Below, one piece after another: positions 48,283 to 60,016 of a DNA stretch of 64,000 bases. The translations under genes were made by a program, and so were the position numbers. This DNA is from Klebsormidium nitens (lineage: Eukaryota > Streptophyta > Klebsormidiophyceae > Klebsormidiales > Klebsormidiaceae): positions 62,001 to 126,000 of the forward strand of contig DF237172.1 of NCBI GenBank assembly GCA_000708835.1. Reading direction: 5' to 3'. The notes below the pieces were generated by a model. That model saw only the letters and a program-made list of their open reading frames with translations. It did not search any database and had not been told where the DNA came from. The first letter of the stretch is position 1. Every line of letters begins with the position of its first letter.

Positions 48283-51200
48283 ATGAGGGTTGTCCTCAAA
48301 AAGCTGGGCTTGAAACGCGGCAAGAAGAACGAAACCAAGGAGAGCCTTGAAGCACAGCGTCTGGCAGGAGGCCCGGGCAATGTGGAAGAGAGCCAGTCGG
48401 GAGCAATTGAAAGCGACTTGAAGGTAGGAACTGTCCTCGGAATTGATGTCTTGCCTGTATACGACATGGAGCTTGACGGTCGAATCAATCTTTAAGCTCT
48501 GTCTTGCAACATCAGAAATTTGTGCGCTGGCGGTCTGCATGGCTAGACAAATGCAACATAGTGAAGAATTGGTGCAAAGTGTCTGGGTCCTTGTGCTGTT
48601 CTTCTATATTGAGAAGGTTGCAGGTTGTCCTTACAGTGCCCTTTGTCAGCCAAGGCTGTCACAAGTGGGAACCTTCACTTCAGCTTGATAGAAGAGATAT
48701 GTTTTCATAAAGCTGCTCATTTTGTGGCTTGGCAGTTATTTCAGTCACTGTGAGCTGATTCTTGGGAGAGGTCTTGCAAGGTTATCTGCCTGTACTTCCA
48801 GACAGGGGTTCTTTCCTGGTCACTCATGTTCAATAGCAACGTTACTCTTTGACCTTCAGCTTCGATGCCCGTTAAGTTACACATTTTGTTCAAGATGTAT
48901 AGCACAAGTGTATCTTTTGTTCATATACTGTCTGACTCGACGGCTTAATTGCAGTACAACCAGTCAATCTAGCCGCTCAAGAACTTAATTACATGGTAGA
49001 AGAGATTGCACAATAAGCAAGGTTCTTCAACTCCCATCTTCAGGCGAGTTCTCCAGCACCAGAGATGGAAGAACCTCAAGCTACTCCCCCCCAAGGCACC
49101 GTGCAGAACCAGTATGGGGAGGTTTTCACAGATGAATTCCAGGGCCCCGACACTTCCTCCCTGACCGCATTCCTGGTCTCGCTCCTTTCTTACACACCCG
49201 AACCCCCTGAGAGGCTCCGGCCCAGCCAGCCAGCCTCGCCCCGCTCCCCGGAAACCCCCCAAAGAAGGAGCTCTTTCAAAAAGACAGCTCTCGAATATGG
49301 GGAGCTTTCTCAAGGGGCGGGAACAACCGCACGGACGTCAGCTGAAAACCAGGAGCTCTACTCGCGGGTGCATGAAACGGCGGTCCGTGCGCACGAAGCG
49401 GTTGCACGCGCAGAGGAGGCCATCAGCACGAGCCGGGTGCGTCCTGACGGCCCAGGAGCCGCCTCTCAGGGGGGTCCCTCTGCCATGGAAACTACCCTCC
49501 TGGAAGAAGAATGTCCCACCCCCGCTGCTCGAGCGCACGAGGCGGCACTCCGAGCAAAGGCAACTGCGGCGAGAGCCGCACGAAGCGAGTCCCCGCCGGA
49601 AGAAACCGACTGGCAGGTCGTGAACGAGAAGGACGTCCCCAGCGGCACGGGGTTCTGGCACCCGTCTGAGATCGGGGCCCGTTCGCACCACCACATGCCG
49701 GGCAAGATCAAGACTGTGGCCCAGCTGGTGATACCGAGCAAGGTGGTCCCGAGGAGTGACATCGAGCCCCCGAAGAAAAGTCCGCTGCGGAAGCCGCCTG
49801 AGCTGTCAGAGCCATCGGTGATGCTGACGGAAGGGACACGCTCGCTGCTGTGCACGGCACTCCCGGCACTGGCCATGGGGCGGCAGTGGGTGCTTCTGTA
49901 CAGGTAAGAGGAGGGAGTGGTGAAGTGTTATCTTATGAGGGAGGGCTGACAAGGGGCTGGTTGCGGCAAGGAGCAGGAAGGCAATAGTGGTGGGCTCGTC
50001 TCTGCCTGTTGATGAGGGTTTCCAACCTGCAAATCGTTTTGCCAGGAGCATTTAGACAGTCAGTCAATGACGCCTGGATGATGTTTGTACCTCTACCCAA
50101 ATGGCAGATATCATTCGCTTCTTTTCCCTACAAGCTGCTGCGATGACTGGGATGCGCCTCGATTGTTCTCTGCTCGCAGTCAGCTGTTGCATTCCGCATG
50201 GTTCGACGTGTTTCCATGTGAATGTCACGACCTTTGTTGGCAATGAGCATTCACCCACGCATTTCAATGGGAGTTCACTACAGAGCAAGGGATGCCCCGC
50301 GCTTCATTACAATCTGAAACCAAGACTTCTCACTCCCGTGGCTTTCTTATGCAGCACTGAACGCCACGGCATCTCGCTCCACACCCTGTATAGAAACAGC
50401 ACCAACGATGGTGGAGCGACGCTGCTGGTGAGTGCAATCGGCCTGCCTGTGAAAATATGCGCTGAGACTGCAACGGTATTTCTGGTTCTCATTCTGTCGA
50501 CAAGAAGCAGCTTGCGTGGACAGCATGCAAAGGCTGCAACGTGCATTCTCCATGTTATTGCCTTATACAAGGATACGGCCTCCGCAATCAGACCAGTCTC
50601 GGGGGAGGCCCGTTGACCGGTTTCTGTACCCGTATTACTTTTTTGGTCACAAGAACGAAAGAAACGGGTCCCCTTCATATAAGAGCCACTGACTCGGTTG
50701 CGGAGGTGTCTTTTGATAGGTTTGTTGTCGACAAGACAGTTTGGGAGCTCATTTGCCGGGCTTGGAATCAATAAGTCACCTTCAGTGGATTACCTGAGCT
50801 GAGATGAACGAACTTGGTAACCGTACATCTCCCAGGGACCCGAAAATCTGCATGTACTGGCCCTGGAGGTGAGAGGCTAGAGATCTGAGCAGTGTCCACT
50901 CAACGCAGAACCTTATTTGCAACCCAGAAAAGCCAGTATCACTCGTGCATGACGTCACATGACCCCCTGCTCGCAGGTGGTCCAGGACAGTCACGGCGCA
51001 ATTTTCGGGGGCTTCTCGTCGCAGCCATACAACCCGTCCGTTCGTCACAAGTATCAGGGCGGTAATGACTCCTTCGTCTTCTCGGAGAAGAACGGGGAGG
51101 CGACCCTCTATCGCTCCACTGGTGAGACGCTCGTACCCTGCTGTTGGGAATGGAACTCTGGCTTTATCAGTACGTCCTGCTCTAAGACCAAGCTTCGAGC

Positions 51201-52325
51201 ACCACTTTCCCTCTTAACGATTTTCTGTGGTGATCGCACGGGCCTTAGTCTGTTCACTGCCTTGCGAGTGGGTCTTGTCAAACCTTTTCAGAGTCGTGAG
51301 TCTATTCTGCTGGTCGCTTTGCAAGCCCTTCGGGCAACTAATGAAACTTCAGAACTTAAGCGCGTTGCAAGCATGGGGTCAGGGCACTTCAAGTTCAGAC
51401 GACTGTGGTGCCGCAGAGCGCTTGTTCCCATCACATTCGTAAAGAGTGTAAAGTCAGTGGCCGTGCCCATTGCCACCACACACGCCAGGCTTTTCAGAGC
51501 GCTCTGTCCTTCTCTTGCCGCAGGCGAGAACCGCTACTTTTTGCTCTGCACCAACGAGGGCCTAGCGTTTGGAGGAGGCGACCACTTTGCTCTGAGGATC
51601 GACGAAGAACTGTGAGGCATCGCTGGCGCTTGAACCTGTTGTGCGGCTTTTTCGATGACGTCGTTTCGACAGCCAAGAAATATTGGCGAAATTCCTGTTG
51701 ATTGTTGTGGTGACAAAGGGCTCTGAGGCGCTGCACTTGTCGGAGAGATTTTGGAAGACGAGAATATTGAAGGAGAGGCAAAGCTGCGTTTGTCCAAGGG
51801 GTCCGTTTTTAGTATTGAGAGATTTGCTAGGCGGTGCATTCGGCTAGCGCCACTATAGGAGCCACTTCAATGTTGGATGCTAGTTCAAAAGGTGGTTGAA
51901 AAAAGCCTCACGATGATTCTCCCCTTCCAGGTTGCATGGGAGCAGCGGCCCCTGTGCGACGTTCGGCAGCCCTTGCCTGGCCCACAGCGAGGAGTTTGAC
52001 ATACGCTATGTCGAGGTGAGCTTTTTCAGCCATTGTCGACGTCCGGCCGCATATCATTGGCTGCATCCATGAGCTTTCTGCCAGTACGGTTGCTGCATCT
52101 GAAAAGAATCAGTATTCCATCCATGAATTTTGACCTTGGTTATTCAAAGAGCGAAGCGGCAATCCTGGCGATCGATTGCACTGACTGCTTTGCATGTGAT
52201 TGGTCGGTTTTGAGTTTTGGGCCTTGTCGCAGTGATGGACAGGATCCTGGTTTGTGACATTAGTCATCGTGCAATCGCAGGTTTGGGGCTTTGCGCACGT
52301 CAGAAGGCTCAGCACTCCAATCTAG
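48283..52325 (+). CDS. TLDc-domain protein (OXR1/NCOA7 superfamily)
   Basis: Seven exons: 48283-48423, 49044-49903, 50355-50427, 50977-51121, 51524-51611, 51931-52015, 52281-52325; phases close, 478 residues. The TLDc domain occupies about residues 300-478: RQWVLLYS, HGISLHTLYRNS, GAIFGGFSS, FVFSEKNGEATLY, GLAFGGGDHFALRID, LLHGSSGPCATFGSPCLA and the terminal VWGF. The N-terminal half is disordered and contains two Ala/Glu/Arg-rich helical stretches (AVRAHEAVARAEEAI and a related one). TLDc proteins of animals protect against oxidative damage and several bind the V-ATPase; the plant-lineage relatives are little studied, so the role here is inferred. Its exon 5 ends CT|GTGAGG, where reading through would give an immediate TGA, so the splice matters for the last 43 residues. 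Confidence 0.88.
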
Positions 52326-54926
52326 AAAGCACTTGCCGGGGCCACGATCCATGTACAGTAAACCAAAAGGCCGCACTTTACTGCAGAGGAAATACCTCCT
52401 TACTCCGCTTCAGTTTAGATTGTTGTAATGTTGACGCCTGCCGGAGAGTTCGGCGGCGCATGAGAGAGCGTCACGTCCGCAACCTGGATGTGCCGATCCG
52501 TGTACATGTTGGTTGTGCTTACTGATTTGTTGCCGAGCTTTTATAAGGACGGTCGTGACATGCTTGCGGCCTGTCAAAGTTTTCTTAGTCTTCCTCCTTC
52601 AGCCACGCATAAGTGGTGCTCAAACGTTTGCATTGATACGATAGTACGGTGCAACGAGTCACGTAGTATATCCTGCCGAACCGATACAATTGTAAGACTA
52701 GTGCATATATGCCAGTTGTACGTTCGTCCGCCAACTGGGTGGTTACCTGCAGCGGTCTCAGTTGGCAGATAGGACAGGATTGGGCGCGAGCTCCATGCCG
52801 TGCATGCGATCAGGCCGGCTCTACCAATGTGAAGCATAAGAGCTCGCTTTATACTGATATACATGTGCTGCGCAGGGTACTAAAAGTCGTAAAATCGATC
52901 ATGGATGATCGGATCTGATCGCGGGGATCGTCTATATCTGAGATGCCGTGTGCACATCACAATGATGACCTATATTGCTGCCATGTGCCATCGTCTAATG
53001 CTGCGCAAGCGTCTTCCACCATCAAATCAGTGCTAGCGATGCACAGATATCCGTTCTCCGAATTGGCTTCATGCATATTGCAGGACCCGCAGCGCGGCGC
53101 CTGATAACTTGTCAGCGCCCTTGATTGCACCACCGCGTGCAACTGCAGCACAATGAGGCGGCGCATATACAGATGAAACCGGCCTCGATAAGAACGATGT
53201 GTGAGGCCTGCAGGAAAGTCATTACCGTGGGCTGCCATTTTGCGAACCTATGCCGTGATGCCACTTGATTGGACCATCGAATAACCTGGTTCAAAAAGGG
53301 TAGAACCGTTCAGTCCTTCAGTCAAGCTGTTCTGCAAGCTTCTTTGAAGCTCGCATAGGTCTTGCGCCGACCGGCCCGTCCTTGTGAAGGACAGATCGGA
53401 AGTCTCGTTCTTTACTGTCACCGGCCATCCAGCGGCCAAGCTTTTCGCGGTTTTTTGTTGAGCAGAAGTCCACCCAAGCCGGTTTTGCGAATTGGACGAG
53501 CCCACGATGCAAAGTAGCTTCTTTGGACTGTGGCGGCTGTCTCGCTCTCAAAGTAAGATCGAGGGTCTTGCCACTAAGAGAGCGAGCCCGGCAGGCTTGA
53601 GCATCAAATATAAGGCCATTCGACTTGCTGGATTCAGCGCAGATTCGCATCTGTGCAGCTTCGGTGGATTTTCGATTCCAACCGATCCTTTATTCATATG
53701 TTGATGGGCTTACACGCAGGGTTTTCAGCCTGCTTTTGCGACAATGGTGTAGGGTTTTCGCTTTTAGCTATTCTTATCCGGATTTCTCGGTTGCCATTTC
53801 CAATACCGCAGACCGAAATACCGAAAAGAACCCACTTTGAACGGATGGCTTCTTCCACAGGCTGCCTCAATCCCCAAATCAATCCTGCGCGCTTGTGACA
53901 CGAATTTGACAAGCAATTGGTTGCTCCGCAGCCGGCATGGTCGAGCAAAGTTTCAAAATTCCGCTCAAGCAAACTTTACCAGTACAGAACCCAATGTAGA
54001 GTATCAGTTCGTGACGAAGGAGATTATGCCCGGGGACCGGGTGGGTCAGGGTTGGGGTTACGTTGGGTACGGGTGCGGAGCCGGCAGATTTTGGGATTCG
54101 GGTTTGCGTGTTGAGTGCGCGGTAGATCATCCTGACCTTATCCAATTCTGATGATGTACATAACAAGGTGGCCAGACTGGCTTCGAACCTGGCTCTGACG
54201 AACAGACTTCAAGACGGTGCATGGAACCCGTGTCTTGAGACTCGTGACAATCCGCTCGATGGGTCGAAGTTTGCATCGATCAGTTCGGCTTGCACGACTG
54301 TCCTGCTCGAGCATGCTGCCAAAACCCGTTTCAAGAATGGCGTCACTTTCTTGTCGCGTGCTTGTCAAAGAGGACCAAATGAGCAAAGCATCTGTCAGGA
54401 AGCACATGAACTTCAGAGACGCACTGGAAAGGTCGGCCTGTTCTGACATTAGCATGTACCGTTGCACATGCCGCCCTCAATTCCCGCTCCTTACTTCAGG
54501 GAAGATGCACTAGGACTATGCGCAGTCTTTGACTGGTTCGTTGGAAGACCAGAAACAACTCTAATAAACGCATGCTCCTCGGCGTCATTATCCAGGCTTC
54601 ACCTGAGAGGCTTACCGTAGTCGCAAACCGTTCCTTCGATCCATTCTTTCTGCTCCCTTCAACATTCAGTAGAGAAACCTCAGGGCGGTTTGCAGGTTGC
54701 ATAGGTTGCCGCAAGTTGCTCCAATCACCCTCTTTCTCCCTCGAACAACCCCTTCCTCCTTTCGAAGTTGGTCTGCTGCTGTTGCATGTAAGGTAAACCC
54801 CCTGATTAGCAGGGTCCCCAATTCCTTGGTTAACAATCCATTCTCGGGCTCTTCGAACGCCCCCCTCCGTGTCTTCCCAGGCGCCTTTTTCAAACCCCCC
54901 TAGAGTTGGCAAACAGCAAGGAAGAG
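52326..54926. other. 2.6 kb intergenic spacer
   Basis: Separates the TLDc and CCCH genes, both on the plus strand. No supported gene; the short ORFs are not domain-like. Copy 7 of the interspersed repeat is at 54031-54115. The CCCH promoter must lie at its right end. Confidence 0.5.
54031..54115 (+). repeat. Interspersed CCCTAA-like repeat, copy 7
   Basis: Blocks GACCGGGTGGGTCAGGGTTG, TACGTTGGGTACGGGTGCGG and AGATTTTGGGATTCGGGTT, in the same order as copies 2 and 3, preceded by CCCGGGGA as in copy 3. Confidence 0.7.
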
Positions 54927-57900
54927 ATGGAAATTGGCGGTCCGCGCTACTTGGGCGATCCAAGCCTCGGGGACCTCGACGCGCACAGCCTCTCGCAGGC
55001 CTTCCACCGCATGCGCATCCAGCAGCAGGTGGCGCTCCAAACCGAGCGCATCCTGGCCCTGAGAACTCCCCCCGGGGGGATCTCCAGGGCAGATTACGCG
55101 GGCTGGGAGACGCCCTCGCCGCCGCACACACCGATCGGGGGATTTCACCGGGCGGAAAGTCCTGTCTCACCGTTTGTGAAGAGTCTTGGAATGGGAGGAG
55201 GGAGCACTTCGCCTCGCTCTGTGGTGGACGCGCATGTTGCGGAGGCGTATAAGAAGCTGTTTGGGGAGGAGCCTTTCGGCAGGGACGTCGCCAGTCCGGG
55301 GATTCGCGGGAGAAGCGCGCCAGGTGGGTTTGATCTTCATCTTTCTTCAGGCCTGTGAGTGGAGGGGCTGATAGCATTGCTAGGCAGGTGGACTGGGGTA
55401 AATGTTCTTGGGATTATTTGCGTTATTGTGAGTTCCTCTGTAGGCTGTTTGCTATTTGGTGTGAGGAGAGAAACAGATAGAGATTGGTTTTGTGAAGGTT
55501 TGTCGATTGGTGGATTCAGCGACGGAGGCATTCTGAGTTGGCTTCTCAATAAAGTATGCCAAGAAACACCAGAGTTGTCATAAAAGCTGCTAGGGTTGAT
55601 CTGTGTTCGAAGTAGAAAATGTTAGGCCAAGTGCCCGGTTTTAAGAGCAGTAGGGAATCACGATTATCAGTCTGTCCAATCATGGAGTCTGTAACATCAT
55701 CGGTCTCAAGATCTTCTTCCGTTGTATGTTTTACTCATTGAAGCGAGGTTCACAATCAGACAAGATGGGGGGCTTGTGATGCTAGAGAACAGGGACAAGG
55801 GGTAGTTCATAAATCCTCTGCTATCTGTTATTTACTCTCTAGTCACGAGGACAATTTAGCAATCAGGCTGAACATCCTGAATAATCCAAAGCAGCATTCC
55901 GCTTCATTGAATCATTCACTTCTACGACTGGACTCTCTCCCTTCCTCAACCTTTGCAATCAATTGTCTTCCCTCACCAGATGAGATAATATTTGAACTTG
56001 CGAAAAAGAATTTCCCGCAAAATTTGCTGATCTGTTTTGTTTCGAGGTCATTATGCAAATTCTGCAAATGTGTCTTTAGACAATTGTGCCGTTTCAAAGT
56101 TATGGCATTCTTGTGAAAGCATAGAAAGGGTTTCTTGGTAGGCGGGAGGATACCGTATCCTCAAATCTGCGGAGGCGGCTTTGTTAAGTTTAGACCCAGA
56201 ATGTCTTCTTATTGCTTGTCTGAAACCCAGTTACGATACAACCTCTCCTTTCGAAAAACCCCTTCCTCTCTGCTTTTCAAGTCTCTGAATCAGGAGGGAT
56301 TCTCAAGTTCAATCTTTTCGAATCAAGCGCTCCTAAGCTGCGTGGTTGATCCTGCTGTCGCGAACCTGAGGAATCAATCCAGAAGACCGAATGTGGAATA
56401 CATTGGTACTTGATCCCGATATCAAGGAGTCTGGTTTCGACCGCCCGTCTTGAATTGTGGACATAGCAACAACGCTGAAGCTGCGAAGTACAGCAAGCAT
56501 CAATTCAGCCATCTTTGATGTTCGTTGGTTCCATCATCTTTCAATGATCTTTTCATGTCTCCTCGTTTCGATAGCCGTTCTTGATCGCAAAAGAATTTCG
56601 TCCAACTTCTCTCGAATGCAACCGTTACACTTCTTCGTGAACCCGCGTCTACAGATTTTGTCAACCTCTTCCGGTATCGTGTAACCCCTCGTCTTTCGAA
56701 AGTCTCCTATCAACTAGCCTCTGCTTATACCCCCTGCTCATCTCGTATACTCACCTCGTATTCATACGCCCGCAGGTCCCACCGATGCCGTCCCCAGCCT
56801 GTCTCTGCCCCCGGCGCAAGTCGACCTGTTCCTCCACAACCAGCTGATTCTGCGCGAGCTGCTGCTGCGCGACCCCGCGCGCGCGGCCGCGCTCCTGGGC
56901 GGCCTCGGCTCGCCCAAACCCTCAACCCCTGGGACGCCACGTGGGCTGGATGCCGCCGGCAAGCTGGGGCAGCCGCAGGCGCAGAACAGTTTGTACAAGA
57001 CGGAGCTGTGCCGGTCATGGGAGGAGACCGGGGCGTGCCGCTACGGGGCCAAGTGCCAGGTATGAAGAACACCGGGCGATTTGGACGCTTTCTGTCTGGT
57101 TTGACTCCGTTTTTATATTTGGTGCGGAGCTTCGAAGGCGGCGCGAGTTGAGGGGGGAAATTGCGAAAGGAGAGCGGTGCTTGCCGCTACGGGGCCAAGT
57201 GCCAGGCGAGAGGGCGACCGGGGGAGTCAACGGAGGGGGAAGTTTGTCGCCCGCTTGAGGGGTTCTGCGTTTGGCATGACGCCTCGTCAGATTCGAGAAG
57301 TTTCAAGGCGAGTTGAACGCTTTCTGTCTGGTTGAGTCCGTTTCACTTTTCTGTGCGGAGCTTCGAAGGTGGCGCGAGTTGAGGGGGCGAGTTCTCGAAT
57401 GGTCTTCGATAGGTTAGGGGGTGCTGCTCTGACCGTCGATTCCGACTGACTTGCCCTCCTTGATTGGAACAGTAATTCGATTGAAACACCGGAAACGTAG
57501 CCATTCCCGTTCGCTTTAAGCGCAGACTGAAAATGCCTGCAGTCCTACACAGGCCTTGTGATTCCCTATGTTATGATTGAATTTCAAAACGGCGGCTGGA
57601 TCGCTGCAACAAACGCCTTTGTTCAGAGTCCGCGGCTTCTTTTAGATGAATGAAACTTCATCCACTTGCTCAGAAAAGTCTCCAATCTGGTTCTTCGGCA
57701 TATTGAGTCTGTCCATCAACATCGACCCGGGAGTTCTAAACTTTGGGTTTGTGTGCAGTTTGCGCATGGCAGGGAGGAGCTTCGCGAGATTCAGAGGCAC
57801 CCCAAATACAAGACCGAGGTGAGAAACTCGAACGCTGTTTAGGTGGTCATATTCAGCTACTGACGAACCAAGTGGAACCTTTCAGAGATGGTGGAGGCTG

Positions 57901-58335
57901 TCTCCCCTCCTCTTTGCTGTCTCCAAACAGATCAAGTGTCGGTTGGAAATGAGCGATTGGATGCGAGACTTCGGAGCAATCGTGGGCCCTTTTGCAGAAA
58001 TGTTGGATCTTCCTGCTGTTAGCCACTCTTGACGATACGAAACCTTTTGGACGCTCTTCTGCTCGACAGCTGGTTCCCTCTTTAAAATCAACCTTCGCTT
58101 CGCCGGCTGACGTCACCTTGTGCGCGCGCCGCAGATCTGCCGCACGTTCAGCACCAACGGCACGTGCCCCTACGGCACCCGCTGCCGCTTCATCCACGGC
58201 TCCGCCCCCCCGAAAAAGGACGCGCCGCTCGCGCGCAGTTCTTCGGGCGGCAGACGGTTGCCCATCTTCGCGACCCTCGCGCCCGAGGCCGCGGCCGCGG
58301 CCGCGGCTGCGGCGGCTGCGCCCATCAGGGGCTAA
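54927..58335 (+). CDS. Tandem CCCH zinc-finger protein, tristetraprolin (TTP) type
   Basis: Four exons: 54927-55323, 56776-57059, 57759-57818, 58135-58335; phases close, 313 residues. The ATG has a good context (GAGATGG). Two fingers: C211-x8-C220-x5-C226-x3-H230 and C249-x8-C258-x5-C264-x3-H268, separated by exactly 18 residues. Each is introduced by YKTELC or YKTEIC. This spacing and lead-in are those of animal TTP/ZFP36, which binds UUAUUUAUU-like elements in mRNA 3' UTRs and promotes decay; most land-plant tandem CCCH proteins differ in spacing. An N-terminal Ser/Pro/Gly-rich part and a C-terminal poly-Ala tail (after about 295) may recruit partners. The first finger is split by intron 2 just before its final FAH. 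That donor is duplicated within the intron. Confidence 0.9.
57176..57395 (+). repeat. Decoy copy of the CCCH exon 2 end, plus a second duplicated block, in intron 2
   Basis: The real end at 57059 reads GTGCCGCTACGGGGCCAAGT then GCCAG. TTGCCGCTACGGGGCCAAGT then GCCAG recurs, ending at 57205, 146 bp downstream, with the donor GT changed to GC. In addition, the block with CGCTTTCTGTCTGGTT and GCTTCGAAGG..GGCGCGAGTT at about 57085-57155 recurs at about 57315-57385. Confidence 0.9.
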
Positions 58336-60016
58336 ACCCTTAAACCCCGAACCGTCAGAAGGAGTGGTTGAGTGGACCTCCTGACGCTCAAGGGGACGTT
58401 GGCTGGAACGTTGACAGGAGGAGGTACTTGCGAAAGGGTTTGGTAGTTGTCAGGCAGGGTCAAGGACAGGGTTAAGAAGTGTTAAAGACAAGGTTAAATA
58501 AAAGCCGGAGTAGAAAGCCGGGAGTTGGAGACGCGACTCGGTTGTCAGGCGTTGCCGGGGACGTTTTGCCAGGGCCGTCGAAGCGGGCCGTGGACGCTTT
58601 GGCTGTAAAGGGTTTCGACGGGGCCCCTCCCGGGGAGGCCTGGGTCTCCAGTTTTGAGGAGGCCGTAGATATGCAAATAAGGGGCAGACGCTCCTTTCCA
58701 GTTGCTTTCTTTATTGGACAAAGAGGGGGGATGAGTGCGGTCTGCGCGCTCGAGGGTCGGAAAGTGCTTCTGAGCTTGTACTAGGGAAATACGCACTTCG
58801 CGAGTGAACGATTGTCGGTCTGACGTCGCAATACGTGATGGGAATCAATCCGCTGCAGACGTGTACGTAAAAAGATTCGGTCGGAAGGAGTATGGTGGTT
58901 ATGGTATTTGTATTTGGTTATAGTAATGACCAGAAAGTGTGTGTCCCGTATAAGGGAATCCCGTCCCGTGCCGTAAGGCAAAACTCTAACGCAGCCAGTA
59001 GATGGACTGCTGGGGGGCCGTTATACGTAGGTAGATCAGGTGTCGTGGCCGGCAAGATACTAGGACTCTGGTGGGCAGTCAATCTTATTAACCAAAGCTT
59101 TGCGTACTTCTTCAAATTCAGTTCTTTGTCAGAAGCTGATTCATTACAACCGAGCCCGACATGCATGGCTTACTTCAGAAAGTTCATACGGTACTTTCTA
59201 TAGCTGGATGCAGTGTGAGTCAACAACATAGTGATACCTGGATTCCTACGGTCGAAGTTACATACAATGTTGTGGACTGAATCAGTGCGCGGTCAATTTT
59301 TTTCCGCAGGAGTGCATCCGTCTTTGCATCCACTCACGATGCACGCAACTTAAATTGGGCGGAGACAACGCATACATGCTTCTGCCACATGGTAACATGT
59401 AGTTTGCCCCAACCGCGTCGGGGGATCCGGCCTCAAAACGGGAATGCGCCCAGCGCAAAGAAGTTCGCGAAACATGCGGGCTATAGCATGCACCGGCCCC
59501 TAGCTGCACATGTGCTTGCATGACGGTGGCAGCCTCGGAGACTCATACAGGCTTACGAAGCAACATGCAAATACTCTAGCTGTGAACAAGCTTTGGCGTA
59601 AGTACACTTAATCCTTACAGTCGACACAATCAGGAAACCGGGACCTGCATTCGAGCAATGATTATATTGCCACTCTGAGGGCAGATGTGGTGGTTGGAAT
59701 CGGTCGCGTTGACTCACCGGCTGGATAGCGCCCACCAGTCTGCCAGCAGACGCAGGCATACAGATATCGATACACCGTACATATGCACACAGTTGCGAAG
59801 AACCATTTTTCATTTAGGCCACATTCGAGTAGATGTAGCAAAACCTCATACGTCCACATCCATTGAACACATCAAGGCATGATCCAGTGTCTTTACTCGG
59901 TACTGCCAGCCAGGCAGGCACAGGGTATGGCACACAGATTTTTTATTTTTTATTTTTTACGCATATTCCCTTCAAGGATGTCCGAGCTGTTTCTGCCTGG
60001 TCCGCTTGACCCGACG
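58336..60016. other. Intergenic spacer between convergent genes
   Basis: Separates the CCCH stop and the nucleostemin-like stop. An AATAAA lies near 58496, shortly after the CCCH stop, and could be its poly(A) signal. About 59939-59959 is a T-run of TTTTTTA units. The ORF at 58479-58784 is not domain-like. Confidence 0.5.

Noticed and set aside
54496-55377. 293-codon minus-strand ORF
   Set aside because: Antisense to CCCH exon 1 and its upstream flank; Pro/Arg-rich shadow of a GC-rich exon.
58479-58784. 101-codon ORF just after the CCCH stop
   Set aside because: Most likely 3' UTR and spacer; no domain and no conserved start context.
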